Shown piece by piece: positions 8,831 through 17,290 of a stretch of DNA of 64,000 nt (its first letter is position 1; each line of letters opens with the position of its first letter). Where the stretch lies: contig NZ_JAUYTS010000070.1 in assembly GCF_030695085.1 (NCBI RefSeq), forward strand, positions 1 through 64,000, in the 5' to 3' direction. The DNA is from Falsiroseomonas sp. (GTDB taxonomy: Bacteria > Pseudomonadota > Alphaproteobacteria > Acetobacterales > Acetobacteraceae). A program made the translations under genes and the position numbers. The notes under the pieces were generated by a model, which saw only the letters and a list, made by a program, of their open reading frames with translations, did not search any database and was not told the DNA's origin.

Positions 8831-9709
8831 ATGGCTTATCGCCGCCTGTTGCTGCCGTTGACCGGTACCGCGGCCGGGGAAGCCGCGCTTGCCACAGGAC
8901 TGATGGTCGCGCGAATCTGGAGCGCGCATCTGCACTGTCTGCATGTGCGCGTCGATGCGCGCGATGTCGCGCCGCTGGCCGGCGAGGGCCTGTCTGGCGC
9001 CATGATCGAGGAGATGATGGCGGCCACCGAGCGCGAATCCGGCGAACGCGCCGGACGCGTCCGCGCCATGTTCGAGAAATTCACCGCCATCCATGGCGAC
9101 CTGACCATGGCCGCCGACCCCAACACCGCGCTGAAGGTGCCGGGCGTGACCCTGTCCTTCGAGGCGATCGCGGGGCGGGAGGAGGATGTCGTGGCGCAGC
9201 AATCGCGCCTGTACGACATGGCCGTGGTACCGCATCCGGAGGCGGATGAGGATGTCTCCTCCTCCGACGCGCTGCATGCCGTGCTGTTCGACAGCGGCCG
9301 CCCGGTGCTGATCGCGCCGCGCACCGCGCCGGATGTGATGGGCGCGCGGGTCTGCATCGCCTGGAATGGCAGCGCCGAAAGCGCCGCCGCGGTCGCCGCC
9401 GCGCTGCCCTGGCTGCACCGCGCCCAGGCCGTCCGCATCCTGCATTCCGAGGACTACCAGCGCCGCGGCCCGGCGGCGGAGGGCATCCAGGCCTATCTGC
9501 GCTGGCATGAGATCGAGGCGGAGCTGGTGCCCTTCAAGTCGCAGACCCGCGAAGTCGGCGCCGGGCTGCTGGGCGCGGCGCGGGATTTCGGCGCCGACCT
9601 GATGTGCCAGGGCGCCTACAGCCATTCCCGCCTGCGCCAGCTCATCCTGGGCGGCGTGACGCGGCATGTGCTGGAGAATTCGGAAATCCCGATCCTGATG
9701 TGCCGGTAG
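8831..9709 (+). CDS. Universal stress protein, tandem UspA domains
   Basis: 292 residues. Two Usp domains are stacked. The first starts YRRLLLPLTG and has lost a clear nucleotide loop. The second (from ARVCIAWNGS) ends with GAYSHSRLRQLILGGVTRHV, matching the G-2x-G-9x-G(S/T) ATP-binding pattern loosely. Members bind ATP or AMP and rise under stress. A GGAGAGGCGCG ribosome binding site precedes ATG 8831, and a strong hairpin (9716-9744) follows the stop. Confidence 0.9.
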   Translation: MAYRRLLLPLTGTAAGEAALATGLMVARIWSAHLHCLHVRVDARDVAPLAGEGLSGAMIEEMMAATERESGERAGRVRAMFEKFTAIHGDLTMAADPNTALKVPGVTLSFEAIAGREEDVVAQQSRLYDMAVVPHPEADEDVSSSDALHAVLFDSGRPVLIAPRTAPDVMGARVCIAWNGSAESAAAVAAALPWLHRAQAVRILHSEDYQRRGPAAEGIQAYLRWHEIEAELVPFKSQTREVGAGLLGAARDFGADLMCQGAYSHSRLRQLILGGVTRHVLENSEIPILMCR

Positions 9710-9715
9710 GCTCCG

Positions 9716-9744
9716 GGGGGTCATTCACCCGCTGAATGGCCCCC
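9716..9744. terminator. Hairpin after the universal stress protein gene
   Basis: GGGGGTCATTCA-CCCGC-TGAATGGCCCCC forms a 12-bp stem with a single T-G wobble, starting 7 bases after the stop codon. No T-run follows, so it may stabilise the mRNA end or act with Rho rather than as a classical intrinsic terminator. Confidence 0.55.
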
Positions 9745-9845
9745 ATCCCGGCCACTTTGCTGTGCCGGCAGGGCTTCGAGCCTATCTCTCCGTCCAACAG
9801 AAGCGCCGCGGGCCTGGGCCCGGGCGCAGGACCGGAGAGAAACCG

Positions 9846-10556
9846 ATGATCGATGTCCGCCCCTTCGCCAGCCTCGGCGGTGCCAACCATGGCTGGCTCA
9901 AGGCGAAGCACCACTTCTCCTTCGCCAATTACCGTGACCCGGACCGGATGAGCTGGGGCAAGCTGCGCGTCTGGAACGATGACGAGATCGCGCCCGGCAC
10001 CGGCTTCGATGCTCACCCGCATCGCGACATGGAAATCATCACCTATGTCCGCGAAGGCGCCATCACGCACCGGGACAATCTGGGCAATGAGGGTCGCACC
10101 GCGGCGGGTGATGTGCAGATCATGTCCGCTGGCACCGGCGTGACGCATGCCGAATACAACCTCGAGCCGGATGTGACGAAGATCTTCCAGATCTGGATCA
10201 TGCCGGATGTGCGGGGCGCCAAGCCGAATTGGGGCGCCAAGGAGTTTCCCAAGGCGGCGCGTGAGGCAGGCTTCGAGGTCCTGGCCTCCGGCCGCCCCGG
10301 TGACGCCGGCACCGGCGCGTTGCCGCTCAACGTCAACGGCGCGGTGCTCGCGGCGACGCTGGCCAAGGGACAGACGCTGACCCAGGCGCTGGCGCCGGGC
10401 CGCGCTGCCTATCTGGTGGTGGCCAAGGGCGCTGCCACGGTGAATGGCGCGGCCCTGGCCATGCGGGATGGCGCCGGCATCGTCGATGAGCCGGCCATCC
10501 ACATCACGGCCGAGGAGGATGCGGAGCTGGTGATGGTGGAAGTGGCCAAGGAATGA
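9846..10556 (+). CDS. Pirin family (bicupin) protein
   Basis: 236 residues. The N-terminal cupin carries the metal-binding pattern [16 protein letters not shown] (His residues near 58, 60) and [13 protein letters not shown] (His near 103, Glu 105), as in YhaK/pirin proteins, some of which have quercetinase activity. The C-terminal cupin (from about 150) lacks obvious metal ligands, as usual. Start ATG 9846 follows GGAGAGAAACCG. The function in this organism is not determined; pirins are often redox or stress related. A perfect hairpin follows 7 bases after the stop. Confidence 0.92.
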   Translation: MIDVRPFASLGGANHGWLKAKHHFSFANYRDPDRMSWGKLRVWNDDEIAPGTGFDAHPHRDMEIITYVREGAITHRDNLGNEGRTAAGDVQIMSAGTGVTHAEYNLEPDVTKIFQIWIMPDVRGAKPNWGAKEFPKAAREAGFEVLASGRPGDAGTGALPLNVNGAVLAATLAKGQTLTQALAPGRAAYLVVAKGAATVNGAALAMRDGAGIVDEPAIHITAEEDAELVMVEVAKE

Positions 10557-10562
10557 GGCTGG

Positions 10563-10589
10563 GCCCGGGGCGCGGGACGCGCCCCGGGC
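10563..10589. terminator. Perfect 12-bp GC hairpin after the pirin gene
   Basis: GCCCGGGGCGCG-GGA-CGCGCCCCGGGC, a perfect 12-bp stem with a 3-base loop immediately after the pirin stop. No T-tract follows (CTGTGGG), so it is a terminator-like structure rather than a textbook intrinsic terminator. Confidence 0.6.
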
Positions 10590-10630
10590 TGTGGGATGCA
10601 GCGAGTCTCAGCTTCGTCAAATTTTAACGC

Positions 10631-10660
10631 TTGCATTCATTTTGGTGCCGCTTCTTTATC
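10631..10660 (+). promoter_or_regulatory. Putative sigma-70 promoter of the RTX protein gene
   Basis: TTGCAT (10631-10636) and CTTTAT (10654-10659) are separated by 17 bases in the most AT-rich part of the intergenic region, about 40 bases before the ATG at 10699. Found by inspection only. Confidence 0.5.
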
Positions 10661-10698
10661 GGCTTGAGTTCGAACCCTGGCCGTACCGGAGCGCCGGC

Positions 10699-12132
10699 AT
10701 GCTCATCAACACCGTATTCCTCGCTCGCGGCTTCCAGAATGGCTTCGTCACGCTGCAGCCATTCTGGCTGTTTACCGCAGGTCCCCAACAAACCGTTTCG
10801 CTCAATGTGCTGGATTGGGGCGACGGCACCAGCGAGATCTTCACCCCCGAGGTGCCCTCCTTCGCCTTCACCCATTCCTACGTCTATGCGGGCGCGCCCG
10901 GCCAGCCGCTCGAAATCGACAGCATCGCCCGCTTCAACCTGACCATCCTCGATGTGCCGGAGATTTCCGTCCAGGAAGTTTCGATCTTCCTGGCGCCGGA
11001 CGCGGTGGCGGGCGTCTCGTTGAATATGGAGCCGGAACGCCGCAGCCTGGTCGTCCTGGGCGCCGGCAGCAATACGGTTGTCGGCGGCGCGCAGGAAGAT
11101 ACGGTCTTGGGCGGCTCAGGCAACGACCTGATCTTCGGCCACAACGGAAGTGATCAGATCGACGGTGGGGATGGCAATGACACGCTCCTGGGCGGCGCGG
11201 GCAATGACACCTTGAGTGCTGGGGGTGGCAATAATCGCCTGATTGGCGGTTTCGGCAACGATGTCCTCTGGGGTGCAGGGGGCAACGATACCCTGAACGG
11301 TGGTGACGGCGACGATGTGATGTATGCCGGTCTGGGCGCGGGCATCCTGATCGGCGGCGCCGGCAACGACCAGATATTTGGTGGTGCCGGTGACGACAGG
11401 ATCCGCGGCGACGCTGGTAACGACGTGATTTTCGGCGGTGACGGCCATGATCGCATCCAGGGCAATGACGGCGACGACGTGATCGAGGGTAACGACGGTG
11501 ACGACCTGCTGAACGGCGGCGCCGGCGCCGATACGCTTGATGGCGGCGATGGCAACGATACGCTGCTGGGCGGCGCAGGCGACGATGTGCTGTTTGGCGG
11601 CCTGGGCAACGACCTGCTGAATGGCGGCACCGGCAACGACACGCTTCGTGGCACGGATGGCGAGAACACGCTGCTGGGCGGCGAAGGCGACGACATCCTG
11701 ATCGGCGGCTGGGGCAACGACTTGATCAATGGCGGCGCAGGCAACGACTATCTCATTGGCGGCACCGGCGATGACACGCTGATCGGCGGTGCGGGCGCCG
11801 ATACGTTCTATGGCGGAACCGGCGCCGATCTGCTGCAGACCCAGGCCGATGGCGCGCAGGATGTCTTCATTTTCGTCGACCGGGCGGATGGCGGCGATAC
11901 CATCCGCGGCTTCGTGAGCGGGGAGGATGTGATCCGCATCTTCTTCGGCGTCGCCGGGCCGTTGGTGCAGGGCAGCGCGCCAGTGGCCGGCGCGGAATCC
12001 ACCCTGCTGTTCAACACCACCAATGGCGAGCTGAGCTTCGACATGGATGGTCTGGGTGGAGATGACCCGGTGCTGATCGCGACGCTGCGCGGCGTCACCT
12101 CCCTGGCGGAAGGTGACGTGATCTTCGGCTGA
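10699..12132 (+). CDS. Secreted calcium-binding RTX (hemolysin-type repeat) protein
   Basis: 477 residues from ATG 10699, chosen because GGAG lies 8 bases upstream and a promoter sits just before; the longer frame from 10591 runs through the promoter. Residues 30-65 look like a small PKD-like beta domain ([12 protein letters not shown] ... THSYVY). From about 115 to 375 there are roughly 25 nonapeptide repeats of GGxGNDxLx type that bind Ca2+ in a beta-roll. The tail ([18 protein letters not shown] ... EGDVIFG) resembles the C-terminal type I secretion region of serralysin-like proteins. No N-terminal Sec signal is seen. No ABC/MFP/OMP exporter is encoded nearby. No enzymatic domain is visible. 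Confidence 0.9.
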   Translation: MLINTVFLARGFQNGFVTLQPFWLFTAGPQQTVSLNVLDWGDGTSEIFTPEVPSFAFTHSYVYAGAPGQPLEIDSIARFNLTILDVPEISVQEVSIFLAPDAVAGVSLNMEPERRSLVVLGAGSNTVVGGAQEDTVLGGSGNDLIFGHNGSDQIDGGDGNDTLLGGAGNDTLSAGGGNNRLIGGFGNDVLWGAGGNDTLNGGDGDDVMYAGLGAGILIGGAGNDQIFGGAGDDRIRGDAGNDVIFGGDGHDRIQGNDGDDVIEGNDGDDLLNGGAGADTLDGGDGNDTLLGGAGDDVLFGGLGNDLLNGGTGNDTLRGTDGENTLLGGEGDDILIGGWGNDLINGGAGNDYLIGGTGDDTLIGGAGADTFYGGTGADLLQTQADGAQDVFIFVDRADGGDTIRGFVSGEDVIRIFFGVAGPLVQGSAPVAGAESTLLFNTTNGELSFDMDGLGGDDPVLIATLRGVTSLAEGDVIFG

Positions 12133-12142
12133 GACGGCAGGC

Positions 12143-12928
12143 TCAAGCCGCGGCCAGCATCAGCCCAAGCGCCATCCGCAACACCCCCACCGGGTCCCGC
12201 CCCGGGCCACGCGCGACCAGCGCGCGGTGGCCGCCAGGCAGCACCGCCTGCTGCGCGCCGGGCAGCAGGGCGGAGGCGACCGGCACCAGCCCATCATTCG
12301 GCCCGGCGCCCTGCGCCAGCATCCAGCGCGCCAGCGGACGGTAGATCCCGTCCCGCCAGTCGCCACCCTCCGCGGCGAGGTCCGTCGCCAGCGTCACAAC
12401 CGGCAGCCGCGCAGTCAGCGCCGCCAGCTGCGTGGCGTTGCCGCGCATCCAGGCCTGCCGCACCGGCGTCGTCAAATCCCGCAGCCCGCGTCCGGTGCCG
12501 AGGCGCGACAACCTGGCCACATGATGCACCGCCATCAGCACCGGCCGCCGCGCCAGGATCAGATCCGCGACCGGCGAGCCGAAGAAGGGCGCCTGTAGCG
12601 CGATGAGGCCGCAGCAGCGTTCCGCCATGCCGGGCCGCAGCAGCGCCGCCAGCGCTTCCAGCCCGCCCTTGGAATGGCCGACCAGGATGGCCGGGCGCGG
12701 GTCGGCCAGCATGGCGGCGGCGATCCGTCCGGCATTGACACCAACCGGCGCGGCGGTCGGCAGCTTCACCACCTGCACGGCGACGCCCAGCCCGCTGAGC
12801 CAGGCCAATTGCGCGCCCATATAGTCCATGCCCACCGGGGCGAGGCCGGCGATCACCTCCCCCAGCAAGCCGTAGCACAGCAATACCCGGGTGCCGGCCA
12901 GCCGGTCGGCCAGCGCGGCATCCTCCAT
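12143..12928 (-). CDS. Alpha/beta hydrolase (lipase-like)
   Basis: 261 residues. The nucleophile elbow GHSKGG sits in PAILVGHSKGGLEALAALLRPG, and a conserved GHRALVARG near the C-terminus supplies the probable catalytic His. An acidic residue is plausible in GAGPNDGLVP. The layout is of the PGAP1/acetyltransferase-lipase type. Start ATG 12928 lies one base after the stop of the upstream reductase gene (TGA-G-ATG), so translation is coupled. Substrate unknown; an esterase acting with the reductase is possible. Convergent with the RTX gene, with only 10 bases between the stops. Confidence 0.82.
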   Translation of the reverse strand: MEDAALADRLAGTRVLLCYGLLGEVIAGLAPVGMDYMGAQLAWLSGLGVAVQVVKLPTAAPVGVNAGRIAAAMLADPRPAILVGHSKGGLEALAALLRPGMAERCCGLIALQAPFFGSPVADLILARRPVLMAVHHVARLSRLGTGRGLRDLTTPVRQAWMRGNATQLAALTARLPVVTLATDLAAEGGDWRDGIYRPLARWMLAQGAGPNDGLVPVASALLPGAQQAVLPGGHRALVARGPGRDPVGVLRMALGLMLAAA

Positions 12929-12929
12929 C

Positions 12930-13943
12930 TCAGTCGAGGGCGACGATCTGCTTGCCGAAATTGCGCCCCTCCAGCATGCCCATGAAGGCGGCCGGCGCAT
13001 TGGCCAGGCCGTGCGCCACATCTTCCCGATACTGGAGGCGCCCGGCCTGGAGATGGCTGAGCATTTCCTTGCGGAACTGGGCATAGCGCGGCCAGCCGGT
13101 GTCCGAGACGATGAAGCCCTGGATGCGGAGCCGCTTGCGCACCACCGGCCCGAGATTCGGCCCCGCCGGCGCCCCGGCGGCCGCGGCACCCGAGGCGGTG
13201 TTGTACTGCGAGATCATGCCGCACATCACCATGCGGCCGAAATCGCGGAAGCGCGGGAACACGGCGGCCTGCACCGCGCCGCCGACATTCTCCCAGTACA
13301 CATCCACGCCGTCCGGGCAGGCGGCATCGAGCTGCGCGTTCAGGTCGCCGCGATGGTCCAGCGCCGCATCGAAATGCAGCTTGTCCTTCACGAAGGCGCA
13401 TTTCTCCGCTCCGCCGGCAATGCCCACCACCTTCGCACCGCGGATCTTGCCGAGCTGCCCCACCACCTGGCCGACGGCACCGGAGGCGGCGGAGACCACC
13501 AGCATCTCGCCTGCTTTCGGCTGGCCGATATCCTCCAGCCCGACCCACGCGGTCAGCCCGGGCATGCCGAGCACGCCAAGTGCGGTGGACGGCGGCGCCT
13601 CATTCGGATCGATCGCGATCAATGACTTGGCGGGCCGCACCGAATAGCCCTGCCAGCCGAAGCCGCCGAGCACCCAATCCCCCTCCCGGAACCTGGCATC
13701 ACCGCTGGCCGCCACCTGTCCCACCGCCTGGCATTCCATGACGCCGCCGATGGCAACCGGGGCGGAGTAGGATTTCACGTCATCCATCCGGCCGCGCTGG
13801 TAGGGGTCCAGCGAGATGAAACGGTGCTGGACCAGCACCTCCCCGGGGCCGGGGTCCGGGATGGGTGTTTCCACCGTCCGGAAATCCTCGGCCACGGGGG
13901 CGCCCTGGGGGCGGCGGGCGAGCAGGATCTGCGGGTTCGTCAT
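12930..13943 (-). CDS. NADP-dependent oxidoreductase, MDR superfamily (CurA/LTB4DH type)
   Basis: 337 residues. It belongs to the zinc-independent medium-chain reductases that reduce the C=C bond of enones, such as curcumin reductase and leukotriene B4 12-hydroxydehydrogenase. Signatures are the N-terminal FRTVETPIPDPGPGEVLV, RGRMDDVKSY, the Rossmann loop VSAASGAVGQVVGQLGKI and the VDVYWENVGG block. No zinc ligands are present. Start ATG 13943 has GGAGG 7 bases upstream. It is followed one base later by the hydrolase gene. Confidence 0.92.
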   Translation of the reverse strand: MTNPQILLARRPQGAPVAEDFRTVETPIPDPGPGEVLVQHRFISLDPYQRGRMDDVKSYSAPVAIGGVMECQAVGQVAASGDARFREGDWVLGGFGWQGYSVRPAKSLIAIDPNEAPPSTALGVLGMPGLTAWVGLEDIGQPKAGEMLVVSAASGAVGQVVGQLGKIRGAKVVGIAGGAEKCAFVKDKLHFDAALDHRGDLNAQLDAACPDGVDVYWENVGGAVQAAVFPRFRDFGRMVMCGMISQYNTASGAAAAGAPAGPNLGPVVRKRLRIQGFIVSDTGWPRYAQFRKEMLSHLQAGRLQYREDVAHGLANAPAAFMGMLEGRNFGKQIVALD

Positions 13944-13967
13944 CGCGATGTCCTCCGGTTGCTGCGT

Positions 13968-14285
13968 TCAGCCATGGACGCGCGAGATCGCCTCGTCCAC
14001 CGCCGCGACGATGCGTGTCGCGCTGTTGTCATCAGCGAGCGAACCGACCAGCGGGCCGGGCGCGTCGCGCGGGAAGGCGGTGGCCTGCAGGATATCGAGG
14101 GTCAGGTCGCGTCCGGCCAAGGTGAAGCGCGGTGTTCGCGTCGGGTATCCGGCCGCCGCGGCATCGGCGGAATCGATCAGTGGTGCGACCAGGCGGGTCC
14201 GGAGATGGTCGAAGGCGGCGGATTGCGGAACCACGACGAAGGGCACCGCCCGGCTCCTCGTGCGGTGCGCGTCGTATTGCGGCAT
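13968..14285 (-). CDS. CcdB-like toxin (gyrase inhibitor family), antitoxin partner lost
   Basis: 105 residues. The order of motifs fits chromosomal CcdB proteins: MPQYDAHRT at the start, PFVVVPQSAAFDHLRTR, LVAPLI, then TLAGRDLTLDILQATAFP and GPLVGSLADDN followed by a helix. The classical C-terminal Trp-Gly-Ile used by F-plasmid CcdB to poison gyrase is replaced by a tail ending RVHG, so toxicity is uncertain. Normally ccdA precedes and overlaps ccdB. Here only a short CcdA-like tail is left, in a frame that no longer ends at the TGATG overlap that is still visible at 14283-14287. Survival without antitoxin suggests it is inactive, weak or silent. Confidence 0.7.
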   Translation of the reverse strand: MPQYDAHRTRSRAVPFVVVPQSAAFDHLRTRLVAPLIDSADAAAAGYPTRTPRFTLAGRDLTLDILQATAFPRDAPGPLVGSLADDNSATRIVAAVDEAISRVHG

Positions 14286-14301
14286 CAGGCGCGGCCAATG
14301 A

Positions 14302-14352
14302 GAACCGGGCGTATTCTTCGGCCCAAAAGCCGTGCTTCTCGATGAAGGCAGC
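14302..14352 (-). pseudogene. Remnant of a CcdA-like antitoxin (C-terminal toxin-binding tail)
   Basis: The minus-strand translation reads AAFIEKHGFWAEEYARF, which resembles the toxin-neutralising C-terminal tail of CcdA proteins (AYNxxVExxGLxxxxYRxF). Upstream there is no ribbon-helix-helix DNA-binding domain. Only 121 bases separate ccdB from the previous gene, too little for a full ccdA of about 80 codons. The original ccdA stop, overlapping the ccdB ATG as TGATG, is out of frame with this tail, so a frameshift has also occurred. Confidence 0.45.
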
Positions 14353-14406
14353 GGGGGGCTCCGGCCTGCGCAGGCTGCAACTAGTCATGCGCCGGCGCGG
14401 CCGCAA

Positions 14407-16455
14407 TCACGTCGCGTCCCGCTTCGCCCGCTTCGCCCGCTCCGCCTCCCGCAGCCAATCCTCCGTGGTCTTGGCGATCGGGCGGTCAGGGCCGGCATAG
14501 GGGTCGAGCGCCGCATCCGTCGCGGCGAAGGGGCGGCAATCCTCGCACAGCCGCAGCAGGGCCAGCTGCTTCGGGTCGCGGAACATCCAGTGGCCGCTTT
14601 CGGTCAGCTTGGCCGTGACCCGGTCGATCTGCGACTTCACGCCGAAGGGCTTGGCGCAGCGTTCGCAGCAGAACGGCGCTTCCTCCTTCACCACCTGCAT
14701 CCGCGCAGCCTCGGGGGCCAGGTTCAGGCGAGGTTCCAGGGTGATGACCTGCTCCGGGCAGGTGGTGGCGCACAGGCCGCACTGCACGCAGGCATCCTCC
14801 AGGAAGCGGAGCTGTGGCGTCTCGGGGTTCGCGGTGAAGGCGGCGGTCGGGCAGACCATGGTGCAGGCCAGGCACAGGGTGCAGCCGTTCACATCCACCT
14901 TGGCCAGGCCGAAGGGGGCCAGCGCCGGCATCGGCAGCACCGCCTCCCGCCGGCTCATCCCCTCCGCCAGCGCGCGCCCGGCCTGGCGCAGCATCTCCCG
15001 TGGCGTGCCGATCGCCAGGAAGGTGGCGGGCGGGAAGGGCAGGCCGCGGCGGGGCAGGGCGGCCAGCGCCTCGCCCAGCGTGAAGGGATCATCCGTCTCG
15101 ATGGTGCCGGCGCGCGGCGCGCCGTGCTCCGGCACGGCGAGGCCCGAGAGGATTTCCGCGGTGAAACCCAGGTTCCGCAGCACACCCTCCACCCCATGCG
15201 CGCGGCGGCCGCGCAGCAGCAGGCGGATCTGCGCCGCACCCCAGGCGAAGCCGGCCAGGAAGAAGGCAAGGTCGAGCTGGGAGACCTCGTTCACCCGCAG
15301 CGGCAGCACGCGGGCGGGCAGGCCGCTGCCATGCCGGGCGAGCGCATCGATCAGCGCCTCGCCATGCTCGGCATCATGCACCAGCACCACCGGCGCCTCG
15401 CCGCCCGCCTCGCGATAGGTCAGCAGCAGGGCGCGCAGCCGGCGCAGCAGATTGTCGGAGGCCGGCAGGGCGTAGCTGGCGGCACCGGTCGGGCAGACCG
15501 CGGCGCAGGCGCCGCAGCCGGCGCAGATCTCGGCCGAGATCATCACGGAATCGCGCCCCGGTGTGATGGCGCCGGTCGGGCAGAGATCGAGGCAGCGGGT
15601 GCAGGCCACGCGCTTGTTGCGCGAATGGGCGCAGAGCCCGGCATCGAAGGTGATGAAGCGCGGCTTGTCGAATTCGCCCACCAGATCCTTCGCCGCGCCG
15701 ATCGCGCGTTCCACCGCGGCGGCGTCGGCCGGGTCGGCGCGCAGATAGCCCTGGCGCACCTCGGCCGCCGGAAACAGGGGTGCGCCGCCGGTCAGGTCCA
15801 GCAGCACGTCGCAGCGGCTGACCGCGCCATCGCGCTTCGGGCCCCACTCATAGGCGGTGCGGGAGGAGGGGCGCGGCATGGCGTGGCCATCCACCACCAC
15901 CTCGAAGGTGCCGAGCCAGCCGGTCGCGGCGCGGGCCCGGCCGCGCACGACCGGAAACTCCGCCGCCCGCAGCGGCGCGACCGGCGCGCTGCCATCCAAT
16001 AGCACCGTCACATCCAGCGCGCCGGCCAGGCGTTCCGCCGCGCGCAGCGCCACCTCGTCGCGGCCCAGGATCAGCGTGATGCCCTCGCTTTTCAGCGGCA
16101 CCAGCGGGGTGGCCGGCATCGGCACGGCGGCGGCGGCGATCAGGGCGGCCATCTTCGGGCCGGCGGCCTTGGCCTCCGCGGACCAGCCGGCCGTCTCCCG
16201 CACATTCACGAAATTCAGCGCCCGCGCGAAGCCGGCATCCTCCGCAACCTCCGCGAACAGCGGCGCCTGGGCGGTGCAGGCCACCGTCACCGGCACATCC
16301 TCCGCCAGCGCGGCCAGGAAGCGGTCGAGCTGCGATTGGCAGAGTTGTTCCGCCAGGCGCGGCGCCCCGCCGGCGCAGCCGCGCGCGATGGCGCGGGCAT
16401 CCAGCGGCATCGTATCCTCGCAGCTGCAGACGAAGGTGATCGGGGTGCGTGTCAT
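14407..16455 (-). CDS. Polyferredoxin-like 4Fe-4S protein of the formate dehydrogenase cluster
   Basis: 682 residues. It carries four 4Fe-4S motifs in two pairs: CTRCLDLCP (285-293) with CAGCGACAAVCP (311-322), and CTLCLACTMVCP (525-536) with CVQCGLCATTCP (556-567). There is also an N-terminal CSCED (10-14) and a C-terminal pair CCERC (596-600) and CEDC (637-640) that looks like a zinc or extra cluster site. There is no signal peptide, so it is cytoplasmic. It starts at ATG 16455, divergent from the DUF/formate dehydrogenase operon. Homologues accompany Tat-exported formate dehydrogenases in alphaproteobacteria. An electron-transfer or maturation role is inferred, not shown. Confidence 0.85.
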   Translation of the reverse strand: MTRTPITFVCSCEDTMPLDARAIARGCAGGAPRLAEQLCQSQLDRFLAALAEDVPVTVACTAQAPLFAEVAEDAGFARALNFVNVRETAGWSAEAKAAGPKMAALIAAAAVPMPATPLVPLKSEGITLILGRDEVALRAAERLAGALDVTVLLDGSAPVAPLRAAEFPVVRGRARAATGWLGTFEVVVDGHAMPRPSSRTAYEWGPKRDGAVSRCDVLLDLTGGAPLFPAAEVRQGYLRADPADAAAVERAIGAAKDLVGEFDKPRFITFDAGLCAHSRNKRVACTRCLDLCPTGAITPGRDSVMISAEICAGCGACAAVCPTGAASYALPASDNLLRRLRALLLTYREAGGEAPVVLVHDAEHGEALIDALARHGSGLPARVLPLRVNEVSQLDLAFFLAGFAWGAAQIRLLLRGRRAHGVEGVLRNLGFTAEILSGLAVPEHGAPRAGTIETDDPFTLGEALAALPRRGLPFPPATFLAIGTPREMLRQAGRALAEGMSRREAVLPMPALAPFGLAKVDVNGCTLCLACTMVCPTAAFTANPETPQLRFLEDACVQCGLCATTCPEQVITLEPRLNLAPEAARMQVVKEEAPFCCERCAKPFGVKSQIDRVTAKLTESGHWMFRDPKQLALLRLCEDCRPFAATDAALDPYAGPDRPIAKTTEDWLREAERAKRAKRDAT

Positions 16456-16567
16456 GCGGGCGCCGGGCGTCCTCGTGCCTGCCCAGGCCCTAGGCCCGGG
16501 GGTAAGCCCGCCATATATGCCGGGCCTCGCGCCGTTGCGAGGGATCGCCAAGGAAGACACCGCCGCC

Positions 16568-17290
16568 GTGACAACCGGCCTGCCCGACCTGCCCACCGCC
16601 TTCGGCCCCATCTTCGCCCTGCGTGAGGGCAAGGATGCGCTGGCCCGCGCCGTCGAACTCGCCCCGCAGCACGGGGCCGGCACACTGGCCTGGGTGCGTT
16701 CCGCCGCGCGGATCGAGGCCGCGGTGGTGCTGGAGCCGGAATTGCCGTTGGCCGCCGCGCGCCCGGCCCTGTTCGCCGCCGCCAGCGCGCTGGCCGATGC
16801 GCTGGGCGCCCACGGTCCGGCGGAGGTCGCCATCAGCATCGGCTGGCCCGCCACCATCCGCGTCAATGCCGGCCGCATCGGCCAGGCGCGGCTGGCCTGG
16901 CCGCAGGGCGCGCCGGAGGATGCCGTGCCCGACTGGCTGGTGGTGGGGATCCAGGCGCGGCTGACCTTCCCCGCCGGGTGGGAGCCCGGCCATGGCGTGC
17001 AGCAGACCGCGCTGCGAGAGGAAGGCTGGCTGGAGGAGGATGTCGCCGCCGCCGATCTCACCGCCGCCTGGGCGCGGCATCTGATGGCGGGCCTCGCCGA
17101 ATGGCAGCACCCGCGCCCGCAAGGCGGCTTCGCGCGCATGGCGTCCCGCTACCTGTCGCGCCTGGAGCCCGAACCCTGGATGGGCGCGGCCCGCCGCGGC
17201 CTGGACCCGGCGACGGGCGCGCTGGTCCTGGAACAGGACGGCGCACGCCACCTGCATCCGCTGCCCGCCGCGCTGACGGAGGCCGCATGA
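16568..17290 (+). CDS. Biotin/lipoate-protein-ligase-like protein of the formate dehydrogenase cluster
   Basis: 240 residues from GTG 16568. This start is preferred because GGAAG lies 11 bases upstream and the family similarity (LPDLPTAFGPIFALREG) begins here; an ATG at 16517 falls in a TATA-like sequence. The protein has the biotin/lipoate ligase-like fold pattern: HGAGTLAWV, VVLEPELPL, the strand WPATIRVNAGRIGQARLAWP, and PDWLVVGI. The lysine of canonical ligases is not obvious, and no biotin- or lipoate-accepting protein is encoded nearby. It heads the accessory operon and overlaps the next gene by 4 bases (ATGA). Its role in formate dehydrogenase biogenesis is unknown. Confidence 0.8.
   Translation: MTTGLPDLPTAFGPIFALREGKDALARAVELAPQHGAGTLAWVRSAARIEAAVVLEPELPLAAARPALFAAASALADALGAHGPAEVAISIGWPATIRVNAGRIGQARLAWPQGAPEDAVPDWLVVGIQARLTFPAGWEPGHGVQQTALREEGWLEEDVAAADLTAAWARHLMAGLAEWQHPRPQGGFARMASRYLSRLEPEPWMGAARRGLDPATGALVLEQDGARHLHPLPAALTEAA

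Noticed and set aside
5732..9724. A very long minus-strand open frame (about 1330 codons) covering fabI, pdxH, the kinase-ATPase gene and the universal stress protein gene
   Set aside because: Only its last 282 residues are coding (FabI). The rest is antisense to three well-supported genes and is low-complexity Arg/Ala/Gly text typical of high-GC shadow frames.
9716..9744. Classical Rho-independent terminator after the universal stress protein gene
   Set aside because: The hairpin is strong but no T-tract follows on either strand; kept only as a hairpin feature.
10591..10698. Upstream ATG start for the RTX protein
   Set aside because: The extension runs through the putative -35/-10 elements and is not preceded by a ribosome binding site.
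11040..11820. Nucleotide tandem repeat region as a satellite or CRISPR
   Set aside because: The regularity is caused by the RTX nonapeptide repeats of the protein; codons vary between units.
16517..16567. Upstream ATG start for the ligase-fold protein
   Set aside because: The ATG lies in a CATATATG promoter-like sequence and gives residues outside family similarity; GTG 16568 with GGAAG upstream fits better.
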